Assembly: GCA_015499995.1 (NCBI GenBank)
Contig: JADNRV010000102.1
Coordinates: 124,001-188,000 of the forward strand
Reading direction: 5' to 3'
Length of the DNA stretch: 64,000 nucleotides
DNA from: Flammula alnicola
Taxonomy: Eukaryota; Basidiomycota; Agaricomycetes; Agaricales; Strophariaceae
Shown here one piece after another: positions 47,529 to 59,137 of the stretch. A model generated the notes under the pieces. It was not told where the DNA came from. It made no database searches and saw nothing but the letters and a program-made list of their open reading frames with translations. The position numbers and the translations under genes are program-made. Position 1 is the first letter of the stretch, and every line of letters starts with the position of its first letter.

Positions 47529-48680
47529 ATGATCATCGGTAACCTTTTTATCTCTTTCTATACCGAATCTTGCGCTCATATTTTTGTTCTGGTAGATTCA
47601 AAACAACCAAATGCTCCGGAAAATTTGCCTGAGTACTCGCATTTTTCTAGCAGATTGCGTCGGAACCTTACGTCCCGCTTGATAGCTACGATGCAGCAGT
47701 CAGAAGCGGACCTCCAAGGTGCGCTATTCTACCTCGGAGTCTAATGACTCAACTGATCTTGGCGCCCATTGCAGACAGCCACCAGAAGCGCCGGTGATAT
47801 ACACCTTCTCGGACTGGGCTCAGAACACCATGCTCTTAATGCCGCCTCGAGATGCACCGAATCAGCGACCTTTGTATCGTATCACCGTCGAGCTTGATTT
47901 GAACCCACTCTTACCGGTTTCATACGTTACGAAGGTCGTAAGATGCGGAGGAGATGATAGCAATTTAGTTGGAGAATTCGCGTGAGTCTTTCTGTTTCGA
48001 AATTACTTGAACTCTATTTTTCTTGTTGCATCCTGGATTATGACGTTATGTGGGCGGTACTATCACGAATCACAGAATCAACATTCTCCCTATCCAGTAT
48101 CAATAACACCATTCATCCTTCTGTTCTTTTATTTCATCGTCGGTACAAATCCTAAACTTAGTTTTCCAGGTTCGCTTTGAACAATAAACGAGCAGTCATC
48201 CGATTAGGCGACACAGCAACGCGTCTGTCAAATGCCGTTTTTAGTGTCAATTCTTCACCGGTAAGGATGCGCATCCGAACCTCTACTTCCATGTTTACGA
48301 CGATATGACTGTAGAAACACTTCAACTGGATCCTCGGAATCCGGCTGCACTGGGACTGCCGCACATCGCTTGACGACGGATCGCCAATGTGCATCGTACG
48401 TTGCCTTTCCCCAAGACGAACAACCCAATGCTGTTTGAGGCGTTTTATAACTGATACTTTTCCCTTGGAATTACAGTGCTACCTCCCATCTCCGTCTTCT
48501 CAAAGAGGTCAGAGTTCGCGTCCTCAGGAAACTATCCAGATCGCATCCTTCGTGCCTCCGCCTCTAGACGCATCGCCTCCCTTACCAGAAGCCACTCTTA
48601 CCATATTTCCATATGGGCATAAATTGATAGACGAGATCGTAGTATCAGCGCTCGTCATCGAGAGAATGCTGACGCGATGA
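47529..48680 (+). CDS. DUF6593-like protein (gene model unresolved)
   Basis: Protein-like exons are visible. Frame YVPLDSYDAAVRSGPPR (about 47670-47720) joins across a roughly 50-bp intron to QPPEAPVIYTFSDWAQNTML and LYRITVELDLNPLLPVSYVTKVV. A further intron leads to FALNNKRAVIRLGDTATRLS and SVNSSP, then segments HPNLYFHVYDDMTVETLQL and, at the end, LTIFPYGHKLIDEIVVSALVIERMLTR with stop near 48680. The order (beta-rich N-terminal half, hydrophobic EIVVSALVIER end) fits the DUF6593 family, which is common in mushrooms and has no known function. The first exon (possibly ATG 47529) and the junctions after 48250 could not be fixed, so the gene might also be damaged. Confidence 0.45.
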
Positions 48681-48963
48681 TTGGAATTTGAAAAACAATT
48701 CCGTGAGCTGATGTACTTTATTTATAAGTTGATTATCTTGCAGCGCACAGGATGCTGGTTGAAGGCTAACATTTGGACTTAGAACGATGTACTTTACAGT
48801 GTAACTTATCAAGTAGTCCTATGTAGAATATCATATCGTTAGAGCCTCCTCGACCGAGGTACCCGAAGCAACCTACGCTAACCCCTCCCGTCAACAGACC
48901 CCAAGAAACACCAAAGGTGAATATGATATCTCCAGTTTTGTAATCAAGAAAACAGACTCGGCC
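48681..48963. other. Intergenic (convergent 3' ends)
   Basis: AT-rich 3' flanks. Nothing else was seen. Confidence 0.5.
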
Positions 48964-51073
48964 TCAGGCACCTCGACTCGTCAATCTCGACTGCAAGGCA
49001 ATACCAACCTTCTTATTAACATGACTAACGAAGCTCTCAAACAGAGCCCGATCTTTTCCGAATATCCACTGAAACTCGACTGCGCAGATGCCCGTAGTGG
49101 CAGCGGTGCCGGCATCGGGCGCAATATCAATCTGGTTCGACATGATGGCTATCCGAGCACTGCAAGTGAGTGCAGGATTAGGGGAGGAAGGAAAATCTGA
49201 GGGCGCGGGTGTGGACGGAAGGCTGAGAGACGGGTCTCGCGATGCTGCGATGATATCTTCTTGAGGCTGGGGCCGATGTTGACGCTTTCGTCGGGCACTT
49301 CGTGACCAGGTATTTTCCTGGGCTTCTATGAAGAAAAGATCTGCAGAGCCTGAATTCGTTGGATCCCGTGCTGAATGGGAGAAGACAATGGCAGAATCTG
49401 AGGGTTCGTGCGGGTGATTGACTTCAGTGGCGGAGACACCCTCGATGGATTGAAGAATCTCCGAGAGGGCGTCCCGTACTGTCTTGAAAGTACAATCTGG
49501 GAAGGTTTGCACGAGAGTGTTTCTAGGAGGGAGGACTGGGTACTGGATATGTGTAGGAGTGATGAAAGGTATTCGAGCTATTGACTGGATCGAAATGTCA
49601 GTGAATTCATTCCTGTCAATTCGAGTGTGGAAACGCACGTCTGGTAGGTGCAGATCAGTGAAGGACCACCCGATTGCCCAGCGACGCGTCTGTCCTTGGA
49701 CAAATTCGGTGATGGCATAATTAGTTATCTATTTTCAAGAGAGCAAGTCAGTGGAGGATAAGGCGCAAGGATAATAGACGACTTGCCGATCGTTGACGCA
49801 GTACTTCCACAATCGAAACAACGGAAAACATCTTTCCCAGCATCGAGGTGTACCATCTGAGGACGTTTCAATGACCAAGACAGAAGACATACGTGAAATA
49901 ACGTACTTGCATCGAGTTTGGAATCTCTCGCTTTCGTCGACCATCCGACTAACGAAACCAGCTTCACCTCCATCGGGATAAATCATCTCGATATCGGTGC
50001 CCGTGCAAACCTATGAAACCGAGTCAACCCGAGCGTTCCCTCTAGGAACCGAGATGCATACTGCACTAGGAGGGAGCTCTTTCGCTTGAGCAGATTCCGT
50101 GACCTCCTGGGCGCTGCCATAGAATGGGGGATTGCACATAGAAAATTCGAAACTAAGAACATGAGTTGGCATATTCAAAGACGGAATCAAATGGGCTAAC
50201 ATACAACGTTTGAACATTCTCCTCTAAAGGAAAGAATATATCGCCCTTAGCCGAAGCCTTCCGCACGTCGATGCGAGAGTCCATGCCATTTGTGGATACA
50301 TTTGCTCGGGCGGATTCAAAAGACTCGTCGTCCAGTTCTACAACAATTCCATCAGGATTTTATCCAGTATAATGAGAAGATTCGTACGATACCTGTCGCG
50401 ACGAATTGCCAGTCCTGTTCTAGCTTACACGCGAGAAAAGGGTAGATCGCCGTGGCTCCGGTCCCGCTGCAGAGACAGTCTTTTAGGGTGGGCAAGAACT
50501 GACACATAGGAAGAACAGACATACATATCTATGCCACGTATACTCCGCGGACGACGCTCCAACACTTCACGATGGGCATGGACGATATCTTGGATCCACA
50601 GGACGAAGTTCATTCTACAAATGATATTGGCAAAGGTTCTAGGAGGCCATACAGAGGCTGAAAGATACCTGTTGGGCACCTATCATCGATTTAGAGCCTA
50701 TAAGGACCAGGAATCGCAATGTGAGCTCACGGGAGGGCATAGTCGATTTGACGGGATATGGAGTTTGACGCCGAAGTCGCGAAACATTATGGCTTCGGTC
50801 AGCCGTCTATCCTAAATTCCAACAATATGACGCGTTCAAACACATCCGTAGACAAGGATGTAGGAAAAATAGAGCAGACCTTTGACCCTCGGCATCCTTG
50901 AAGTCGATGGTCTTTCGGTGGGACCTAGATTCAGAAATTAAGCTATGCGAGGCCGAAAGGTGAGCACTGAGTGGGACAATCTATGAGGGTTCTTACTGTG
51001 GTCGTAGAGCTTCATACGCATCCGCAAGAGAGATAAAGTCTGGAGGCTCGCAATATGGGTTGCGTGGATGCAT
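48964..51073 (-). CDS. METTL16: METTL16-type U6 snRNA N6-adenosine methyltransferase
   Basis: SAM-dependent RNA methyltransferase that makes m6A in the ACAGA box of U6 snRNA; nuclear. The start ATG is 51073 with the family N-terminus [20 protein letters not shown]. Exons then give [35 protein letters not shown] (the SAM-binding GTGA loop) and [17 protein letters not shown] with the catalytic NPPF motif. Further exons carry [23 protein letters not shown] and [19 protein letters not shown], the region that in METTL16 reads TEFCQGRTMRWALAW. The C-terminal exon ends at the stop 48964 (LTSRGA). The vertebrate-type RNA-binding C-terminal regions are reduced to a low-complexity segment. All catalytic elements are present. 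About eight short introns. Confidence 0.92.
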
Positions 51074-51349
51074 GGCAGGACAGGGCAATGACGCGAAACT
51101 GTGCACATTCAACATTGCAGAATATTGAGAGCCATGTTTGGCGCAGATGGCCAAAACAAATAAGGATCCCAAAGGCCACCGATTCCGGATCGGTCCTGGG
51201 TCTCTCCTCTCCTCCAACTCGACTCAGCATCAACAAATAACTACCATCAACTATAGCGTTCTGGGACACCAAATTTAACTCTTTAATATCAGAAAGGCAG
51301 AAATTAATCACCACAGAGTCACCACAAATGCTTGTTGTATTCTGGCCAC

Positions 51350-52090
51350 CTGTTCACCTTCATCTGCCTATCACGTTTCTTGACAGTTCTCCAGGCTTTT
51401 CTCACTCAGTTCCGTCTACAAAATAGAACAATGTTTCTAAGAATATTCAAAGGCTACTTACACACGATCCAGATGGCTCCTACTCCCAGTGTAGGATTAT
51501 TCTCTTCCTGTCTCTTGGCTTCGACGACGATTAGCGTTGGAGTTGGTCATCGCGCCACAAACACGGCCATTTTAACTGCGGGGGCTGCCATGGCGCTATG
51601 ACCATAGGATTTGCTGGTTTCCAGTAGAGCCAGTACTTCTAATCATCCTCAGGCAGATATCACTGATTTCTGATAGCATGCCTAAACTTACTACTATGGC
51701 CAGAATTAGTCATGGGTGGGTATGTATCTATTGTATCATCGTTCTTATCTGAATCAGTTCTGGCGAAATGTGCTGTCTAAACAGTGCTCCGCAGCGGTGT
51801 ACCAAACAGGTGATTGTCCGGTGAAGGTAGAGATTTCTTTCTGTCCTTGACGAGAAGTATTCGTACCTGGGCGTTACCCTTTCTTTGCGCCCTGTCTGTC
51901 TGCACTGATGCACTGTGCTTATTCGTGTTGGGCGGGAGGAAAAGATGCCTCCACAGCATGTGACAACCTGACATATGAAACAGACCAAAACGACAACCCT
52001 GTGACCTTGATCTGGAGACCTGCAGCACGGTCGCCTATAAAACGATTGCCGTTCGCTTCTTGCGACTCTAGAAGGACAAAACGGTCTTGA
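51350..52090 (+). repeat. Duplicated upstream region, copy 1 (adjacent to DUF6534 gene)
   Basis: Diverged direct repeat of about 54700-55420. Matching stretches include CTTCATCTGCCTATCAC (51354), ATCCTCAGGCAGATATCAC (about 51650) and the region around 51850-51890 (GTA.CTGGGCG.TA.C...TTCTTTGCG). It ends in the promoter of the DUF6534 gene, which has a TATAAAA at about 52036. Confidence 0.65.
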
Positions 52091-52159
52091 GGATCCTCGA
52101 CTGTTTTCACTCCCAAACTGATTCAATTCACCCTCGCTCAGGTAGCCTTCGCGATAACG

Positions 52160-53762
52160 ATGGTCGCCAGTACCTCAGATCACTTCGTGTTGGAATCCAA
52201 CGAAAACCTGGGCGCAGTGGAAATTACCACATTTCTCAGTCTTATCCTGTACGGCGTGTCACTGTCACAGGGATACACATATTTTCGGCGAAGCGCCTCA
52301 GAAGATAGACTGACGCTGAAGTTACTAGTGCGCGTCGCCTATCATCCTTTGCCTTGGAGTATTCTAACGAGATAGTCTAGGTTTCCGTCCTTCTGTATGC
52401 AGATCATCTTATATTTGTGTCGATTGCCTGATCATTCTTTACCAGGCTTTTAGAAACATTCCATTCATTTACAGTGGCGATGGCAATTTACTATGATACA
52501 GTAACAAGATGGAAAACTGCAGAAGCCAATTCATATCCGTTAGCAACCAGCATCTTGATGGAAACTCTCATTACCCTCTTGGTCCAGGTACTTATTATTT
52601 CCTGCCATACTTCCATTTCGATACATGCCGTCTGACCCAAATGCCTCAGTGTTTCTTCTCTTTTCGTATCTATAGACTTTCCGGGCGACTCTCTATCTGC
52701 ATCATATGCTGTTCGCTGGCACTCTTACGATGCATCGGCGGCATGGCTACATGTGTGGAGGATTTTCTGGACGTTCCCAATGAACCATTTAACGCAACTA
52801 GTTATGTGTTTCGCTCTAGCTGGCTAATAACATCTACGTTCGCTGTCGGTGGGGCTACCGACATTTTGATAGCTATCTTCATGGCATACTATTTACGCAA
52901 GCTTGCATCTCCTTGGAACCTGAAATCGTAAGTCCAGATGACCATTGGAACCTGAACCTGAAGAAGTACTAATATTTCCTGCAGAACTACATATTTCCTC
53001 AATCGTTTGATTCTCTGGTCATTGCGTCAGTATATTTCTTGTGATCCCTTCTGCTTCGCTCATCTCCATTCGTATATAGAGACTGGGATGATAACAAGGT
53101 ATGTCGGTTTTCAAGTTACCTTCCCGTCCTCTGAAGATAATCGCATTACAGCATGACATCGGTGGCAGTCATAATTTGCGTACGTCCTTTGATATGTCTC
53201 TGAAGCATTACTTGTCCTCATCCGTTGTAGTTTCAAACGATTTCAAATAGTATTTAATTTCCCGTGGAAATCATGTCTTCATTCTTACCTCGACTTAACA
53301 GTGGTTTGGTTCAGTCTCTACATAATTCTGGCCAAGGGTGAGCAGCATCCCGCATTTACATATTGCCAACACCTTTCACCCATGAAATTCTCAGTCTATT
53401 CGAATTCTCTTCTTGTCTCGTGAGTTATCATGGTCCCTATATCCCAAATCAGCATAGAATCTCTTTTCTTTAGGCTCAACGCACGTCCCCGGGAGTCCAG
53501 CCCGATTAATACGGAGAAACCTGTAGCCACAGCCCTTCGATTTGAAAGATTTCAAGGCCCACACTCCGTTCGTTTTCCGTCTGTAGTCATTATGCGTATT
53601 ACGTCTTACATGAATATCTCTAGGTCTCATTTCAGCCCACCAACGCCGGCGATACATTTGATAAGGCCTTTGCTCTCCTGCCAAAGGTATGTTCGTCGAT
53701 TAATTCAGAGAGTTCCTTTCAGTAAACAATTTCACTTGTCTCCGCAGGTCGAAGACGTATAA
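52160..53762 (+). CDS. DUF6534 membrane protein paralog
   Basis: ATG 52160 opens MVASTSDHFVLESNENLGAV, then ITTFLSLILYGVSLSQGYTYF. Later exons read VSVL joined to LLETFHSFTVAMAIYYDTV, then LATSILMETLITLLVQ, FFSFRIYRLSGRLSICII and WLITSTFAVGGATDILIAIF. Next are YYLRKLASPWNLKS, TTYFLNRLILWSL, TGMITSMTSVAVIIC, VWFSLYIILAK and YSNSLLVS joined to LNARPRESSPINTEKP. The last exons give VSFQPTNAGDTFDKAFAL and VEDV, stop TAA at 53760-53762. The order and intron positions match the minus-strand paralogs at 39.9-43.8 kb, so the family expanded locally with an inversion. Frames are consistent and the gene looks intact. Function unknown. Confidence 0.75.
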
Positions 53763-54699
53763 CACGATGAGTTATGAGTTATCAACGCGTATTATATTGT
53801 ACGTAAAACCTGGACACTACAACTCAACTTGATATTCAGCGACAACGTAGACTCCGCTGTTGCTCGCTGCGGGCAAGACGTCGGGATATCGGGACATTTT
53901 AATATTTTAGAAGCATACTTTGACGCCATCAAAGTCCCAGCTTGTTGCAAAATGGTGGATAGAAGTGGTGTTAGGACACTCTTCGAGCAACCTGCCTGGT
54001 TATCGTTGGTAGACGAGAATTTTCGTTTTGTATTCCTACTTCTGTTACAGGGATATGATATGCAATGAAGTTGGTACAATGTTCAACTTTTTTGAATCCA
54101 AGCTATCATCGGGGTGAATTTCAGTTCCGAGTCATCATACCGAAACTCCTGACGTGGGCGGAGCAGATCAACTGCCAGGATAGTAAGGTTATTCATTTAT
54201 AAACCAGGATAAATCATCGCACGTGAATGTTGCACGACTAAAGAACACTGGCGGGACGCGGATCCGTGCGACACTGCTTCCAGTGTGGTTTTGAGCCATA
54301 TTTAGCAAAGGCGTTTGAAACGAACAAGACGTGCGCGACGCGCGTGAACGTTTGAACGTTTGAACTCGGTAGTCGGACTCCGCCGGCTTGCTTCTAAACG
54401 TTGAACTCGCCCAGCTTGCCTCTCCTCGAGTCCTCGACAGCTTGTTACGCAAACGCTCAATGACACAGGCAGTTGAACAACTAGGTTGAGAGCACTTGAC
54501 TTCTAACCCTCCAAAAAATTTCATGATCAACTATACATTATCCTGAATGCTTTTGACGACACGGACAGCGCAAACCTCGCTCAGCCTCGCTCTCCAAACA
54601 GTTCGGGCCACGTTGAAGCCGCGCTTGTGAGTCTAAAACTGTTCAACGCATCACATAATCGCCCCATAATCCCCCAAAATTTCGTTGCTTCTAGCTAAT
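53763..54699. other. Intergenic
   Basis: No gene recognised. The 79-codon ORF at 53829-54068 has no motif support. Confidence 0.5.
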
Positions 54700-55420
54700 G
54701 ATCTTCATCTGCCTATCACATTTCTTGTCAGTTCTTGAAGCTTCTCCACTCAGCCCCGTTCCACTCTAAGTATGTTCAGAGGATACATATGCTCTAGGAA
54801 GCTCTTCTTCTTCTTGCTAATGGGAGAGCCTGACCCCTTTCCTTTGATGTCGCGCTGTGCTTGAGGTAATGCTGATGGTGACTACCGTCGACGTGTCGAT
54901 GGAAAGTAGAGCAAAAGTAATTGTCAATCCTCAGGCTGATATCACAGACTTCCGATAGAGACTCAAAATGTACCGGCACATATGGCTGGTGAGTCATGTA
55001 TATCTGTCTATCATCGCTCTAATCAATCCTCGCAGAAGTGCCATCTAAATGAAGCACTGCATTGGAGTGCATTGAAGAGGTGCTACTCATTCCGGATTTT
55101 TTTTCTGCCCGCGAAGACAAGTACGCGTAACTGGGCGCTAACGCTTCTTTGCGTCATCTCTGTTGTTACCGATGTCCAGCCGTCACTTATTCATGTAAAA
55201 ATTGGACGATGGCGCCGCAGCATGGTAACAACCTGAGATGTGTCATTCTATATTCAATCGGGACCCGAACGGACACAAACTTATGACCCTTGTCTGGATG
55301 AAAGATGTGTTACCAGCACCACACCCACTTCCGGCGTTCAGCTCCGGAGCCACTAAACGGCCATACCTTGAAGACCTGTTATCTTTTGTGTTGCGCCACC
55401 AGTGGTAGCTTTCGCAGTTG
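54700..55420 (+). repeat. Duplicated upstream region, copy 2 (no gene follows)
   Basis: Counterpart of 51350-52090 in the same orientation and order, with many substitutions and indels. The DUF6534 coding sequence that follows copy 1 is absent here; the similarity fades near 55400. Confidence 0.6.
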
Positions 55421-55662
55421 GGGAGTGCTAGTCCTGCCAACGTCCCCCTTGCATCATTATGATTTGATTATGATCCGCTTTTATTTTAACGGTAGCTTTA
55501 GTTACCTGAATTACTTATGTAATGTAGTCAGCCAAAATTGAATTTTTGTATGCCAAATTGGTGGCACTGCTGAAGCACTGAGTCATATCGCCCTCGGACG
55601 CGTTGTGTCACTAGCATCACCAACACCAGCCACAGTTACGACTCCACTATCACACCAAAGTC

Positions 55663-58600
55663 ATGGAGGCAGCAGACATCTCAATGGGCCACCAACCCTC
55701 CTCCCCTTCACCCCTTCAACAAAAGCTCTTCGCCCCCATCACATCCCACATCGCCTCCTCCTCCCGCCCCAGCGCATCGCGGACCTGGATGCGGTGCTGC
55801 AGATGTAGCAACGAGATTACGAACGAGACGCGGAAGACAACGGACTATTATGGTTATGGATACAGCACGGACATGGACAACGACAGTCCCTCCCGCCTCC
55901 TCGTTAGCCTCAACCGACACAGCCCCCGATGAACGTGGAGAATATTTCGCGTGGGCAGCATGTTTCATCCCCACCACCTTCGAGGATGCTTCCGGGCTCG
56001 GGACTGGCGCAAGCTATACGTCGGGGTGCTGCTGCCAGTTCGGTTGGCGCTACGCACGGCCAAGGCCAGCGAGGCGCGAAAGCTGGCGGAACGGCCGAGG
56101 AACGTCTCGTCTGGCGGATCTCGGCCTCGTGAATTACCAGCGCAAGCAGACACCATTACTTGAGCAAGATGGGATACTTTGAACGAGCGGTAGGTCTCTC
56201 TGCCTTTGAGATCTCCTTCAGTTGTTAATTCGCGTGCGTGATATCCTGCAGACGCGTTCTTGTGCTTGCCTACGCAGGCTGGACTCCCACTGTGGGATTG
56301 CGCTGATTTGAGCGCGATCTAAGAGGTGTTTAACCTCAATTTCGATTCGGTGGAGTGGGCGTTGATGGTGGTGGATCGACGAGATGGAAATGAGGGCGTT
56401 CGTGTCGTCCATGCGGTATTGCCTCCTCCGAGTTCTCGGTCGGTCCCACAGGGCGGTAAGGATCCATTTGGGAAAATGAGGCAGCTTCTTGGCGTCTTGT
56501 GGTAATTCACCATTCGTTATACTTAAAGAGTTCTGATAACTTTCGTTATATAGAATGGAATCTGTGGATGAAGACGAACGTGAACATATGAACCACGATC
56601 TACATTTGTGTTATGTTCTCTCCGGTAGCATTGAGTCGTCAAGTTGCTTTTGCTGTCTGGCTTGCTTCGACCTTTATTCCGCTCTTTGTTGTAATTGCAA
56701 GCATTCCGTATTTGTTCGCCTTCTCTTCCCATCCAGCTAACTTCGGAATCTTCAGAGTACGATACCCCTCCGACCTTGCATATACTTTCTTCGACATCCT
56801 TCCATACACTTCATACCATCGGCTCGACTTCTTTTGACGCTTTTGCGTCTCCTCTTGCATCTCAATCTTCTCCATCTTCGGCAATATCTATTACCAACGC
56901 AATATCAACAACAGCACAATCGACATTATCGAGCAAATCTGCATCATTAGCCGGATTATGTATGGACAACAACACCAGCAACACTGGCCATGCGGGGAAC
57001 GCGAGCCCTGAAGCTTCAGCGCAGCCGCAGCCGCAGCCTCGCCCAGTCTTTGCACTATCGCTTCGGTTGCTGGCGTACGCCTCTCCGTCTCCGTCCTCGT
57101 CTCTGTCATTGCTCGCCGTGTCGAGCAAGGCTTCTCGTCGCTTATCATCATCATCGACAGCTTCTGAATCTTGACCTTCCAACGCCGCCTTGAGTCTCTC
57201 CTCCTCACCGTTCGGACCCGGCGTTGGTTTAGGGAAGTTCATAAACATGACGCAGGCCTCCGTGGGACATGCCGCGCTGAAAGTTGGGAAAGCGCGTTCA
57301 GCGGGATGAAGTTCCTCGGGGGCATGGTTCTGGAGGCTGCCAAGAGCCGCGTGGGACCTGGCCGGGAGGGTAGAGTCATAGCTTTCGTGGGATCTGCGTG
57401 GGGGTCCTAATAGCAGCGGGATGGACTCTCCTAACAGTCAGAACCCGCATCTGACGACTGTCGCTCCGCATACGAAGTCCATCGCGGAGAATGAGCACTA
57501 CATCAGTCATCGACCTCTCGCCTCTGCTCTCAGCAACGCAAGGCGCGGCACCAACGAAGACTGATGAGTTTAACGCCTCGCGCAGCCAATCTGTTGCCGA
57601 TATCCAGTTCATCAAGGATGGAACAAGCGTGGCCGTTGTTTTGCGGGACGGGCATTCCGTCGGGGTGTTCAAACTTCATCCTAGTACTCTCAGCGCATTC
57701 TGGGGCTATCGATGATCTAGGCGGAGTTGACGCTCACAGTCGGGGAGGCATGAGTCGACATACTACGCAGGTTTATGACTTGTATCGTGGGCGGACGGCG
57801 GCGGTCGTTGAAGATCTGGACTGGGCCAGAGATGGGCGCTGGCTTGCTGTTGGGACTTGGAATAGGACGATTCATATCTTCCCTGTGAATCCATATGGTG
57901 GAAAGTCAGATATTCGGAGTCATATGGACGGCAGGGTCAGGAATGTCGATATAATCGTCTGTTTTATTTTTCTTTGCTTTACTTCTTGCGTGATACTTAT
58001 TTTTGTCTTCGCTTAGGAACCACTTTAGCGGCAGCCCCGTTGGTTAGGTTACGTTGATTTGAGAACGCGAGTGCTGAGTGCTGAGCGACCGGACGCGCCT
58101 CTAGCCTTCATGTTAATCAGCGCCTACTCTTCAGGTGGAGGCGAGTCGGCATTCTTCAAAGGTTTCTCCTCTCCTCAAGATATCCGCGTGTCGTCTTCTT
58201 TTGATGAACTCGTCGCCTCAGCTATCTCTAGTAGTGTCGATAACTCCAACTTGCCCGCCATCCTGCCTATGTACCCCAACGGCGTTCCTGGTTCAAAGTC
58301 GTTCCGTAATTCTGCTTATTCCCATCCGAACGATGGCTGGGATTGGGGACGGCGTCGGCGAGGGTATTGGTCGGCTTCGAAGGGAGATGCATAAAGCTCG
58401 TTCGCCGAAACTCGCTGATCGCTCAGATATAAGTCCGTCGGGCGCTGTTCCGCTTGAGTTTGACGAGGAAGATGAAGATTTCATCGACCGCGATGCAGTT
58501 GGAAGTTCCGACGGTCAGTCATGGAGCACGTGGAGATGGTTCTACTTCACGCGATACGTCTCGAGATGGCGCTAGGGCTGAATCGGCAGCTTCCCTGGTA

Positions 58601-58900
58601 ATGCCCTCTCACTCGAGCACGCATCATCTCATGGACGCAGACGTAGTGGGGTCTATGGAAGAAGACATTTAGAATGGGTAGGATCCGCAGTACAACTTCG
58701 ATATGGAGGAAGCGGAAAAATTCCGCGCCCTCGCCGCTATTGGGTATCTCGACGAGGACCGTGAACAGCAGCCTGTACTTAATCGTTCCTCCAAATGTGA
58801 CCAAGAGAAAGGTCAGGCTGAAGCAGCGGAGTTGAAATATAATCTACAAATCGTGTCTTGTCCTATTATTGCGTTGTTGACAATTCATGGGAGTCTTTGA
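55663..58900 (+). pseudogene. BCAS3/WD40-like autophagy-associated protein, heavily mutated
   Basis: BCAS3 proteins are beta-propeller proteins that associate with phagophore PI3P. Homologous blocks are still readable in changing frames. ADTIT-stop-ARWDTLNER joins to RVLVLAYAG (56.14-56.28 kb), followed in another frame by LPLWDCADLSAI and EVFNLNFDSVEWA. Then PPTLHILSSTSFHTLHTI (56.79 kb), FALSLRLLAYASPSP, DIQFIKDGTSVAVVLRDG (57.6 kb) and TAAVVEDLDWARDGRWLAVG with HIFPVNPYGGKSDI (57.8 kb) are seen. Lesions include TGA at 56161-56163 where the context expects Trp, a frame change at about 56275-56285, TAA at 56320-56322, and further shifts near 57230-57300 and 57680. With this many lesions sequencing error is an unlikely sole cause. 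The true N-terminus is uncertain. Confidence 0.8.
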
Positions 58901-59137
58901 TGTCCTCCTACGCACCTTCTGTACATTAAACTATTCGTTACACACTGGCTGGCATTGCAATTCTCAGTGACAGCCAGAAACGTGGTACGAAATTCCTTCC
59001 TGCACCTCGCTACAGTCTGACCTGATCCGCTGCCTCCGTCACCCCCCAATGTTTCCACCTGATCTTTTCCAGGAGTTTCACTATAGAGGAATCATTGGTA
59101 TGTAATTTTCTTGGCCTGTCTACTGCAATTACCTTAA
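58901..59137. other. Intergenic between two pseudogenes
   Basis: No feature was recognised in this short spacer. Confidence 0.4.
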
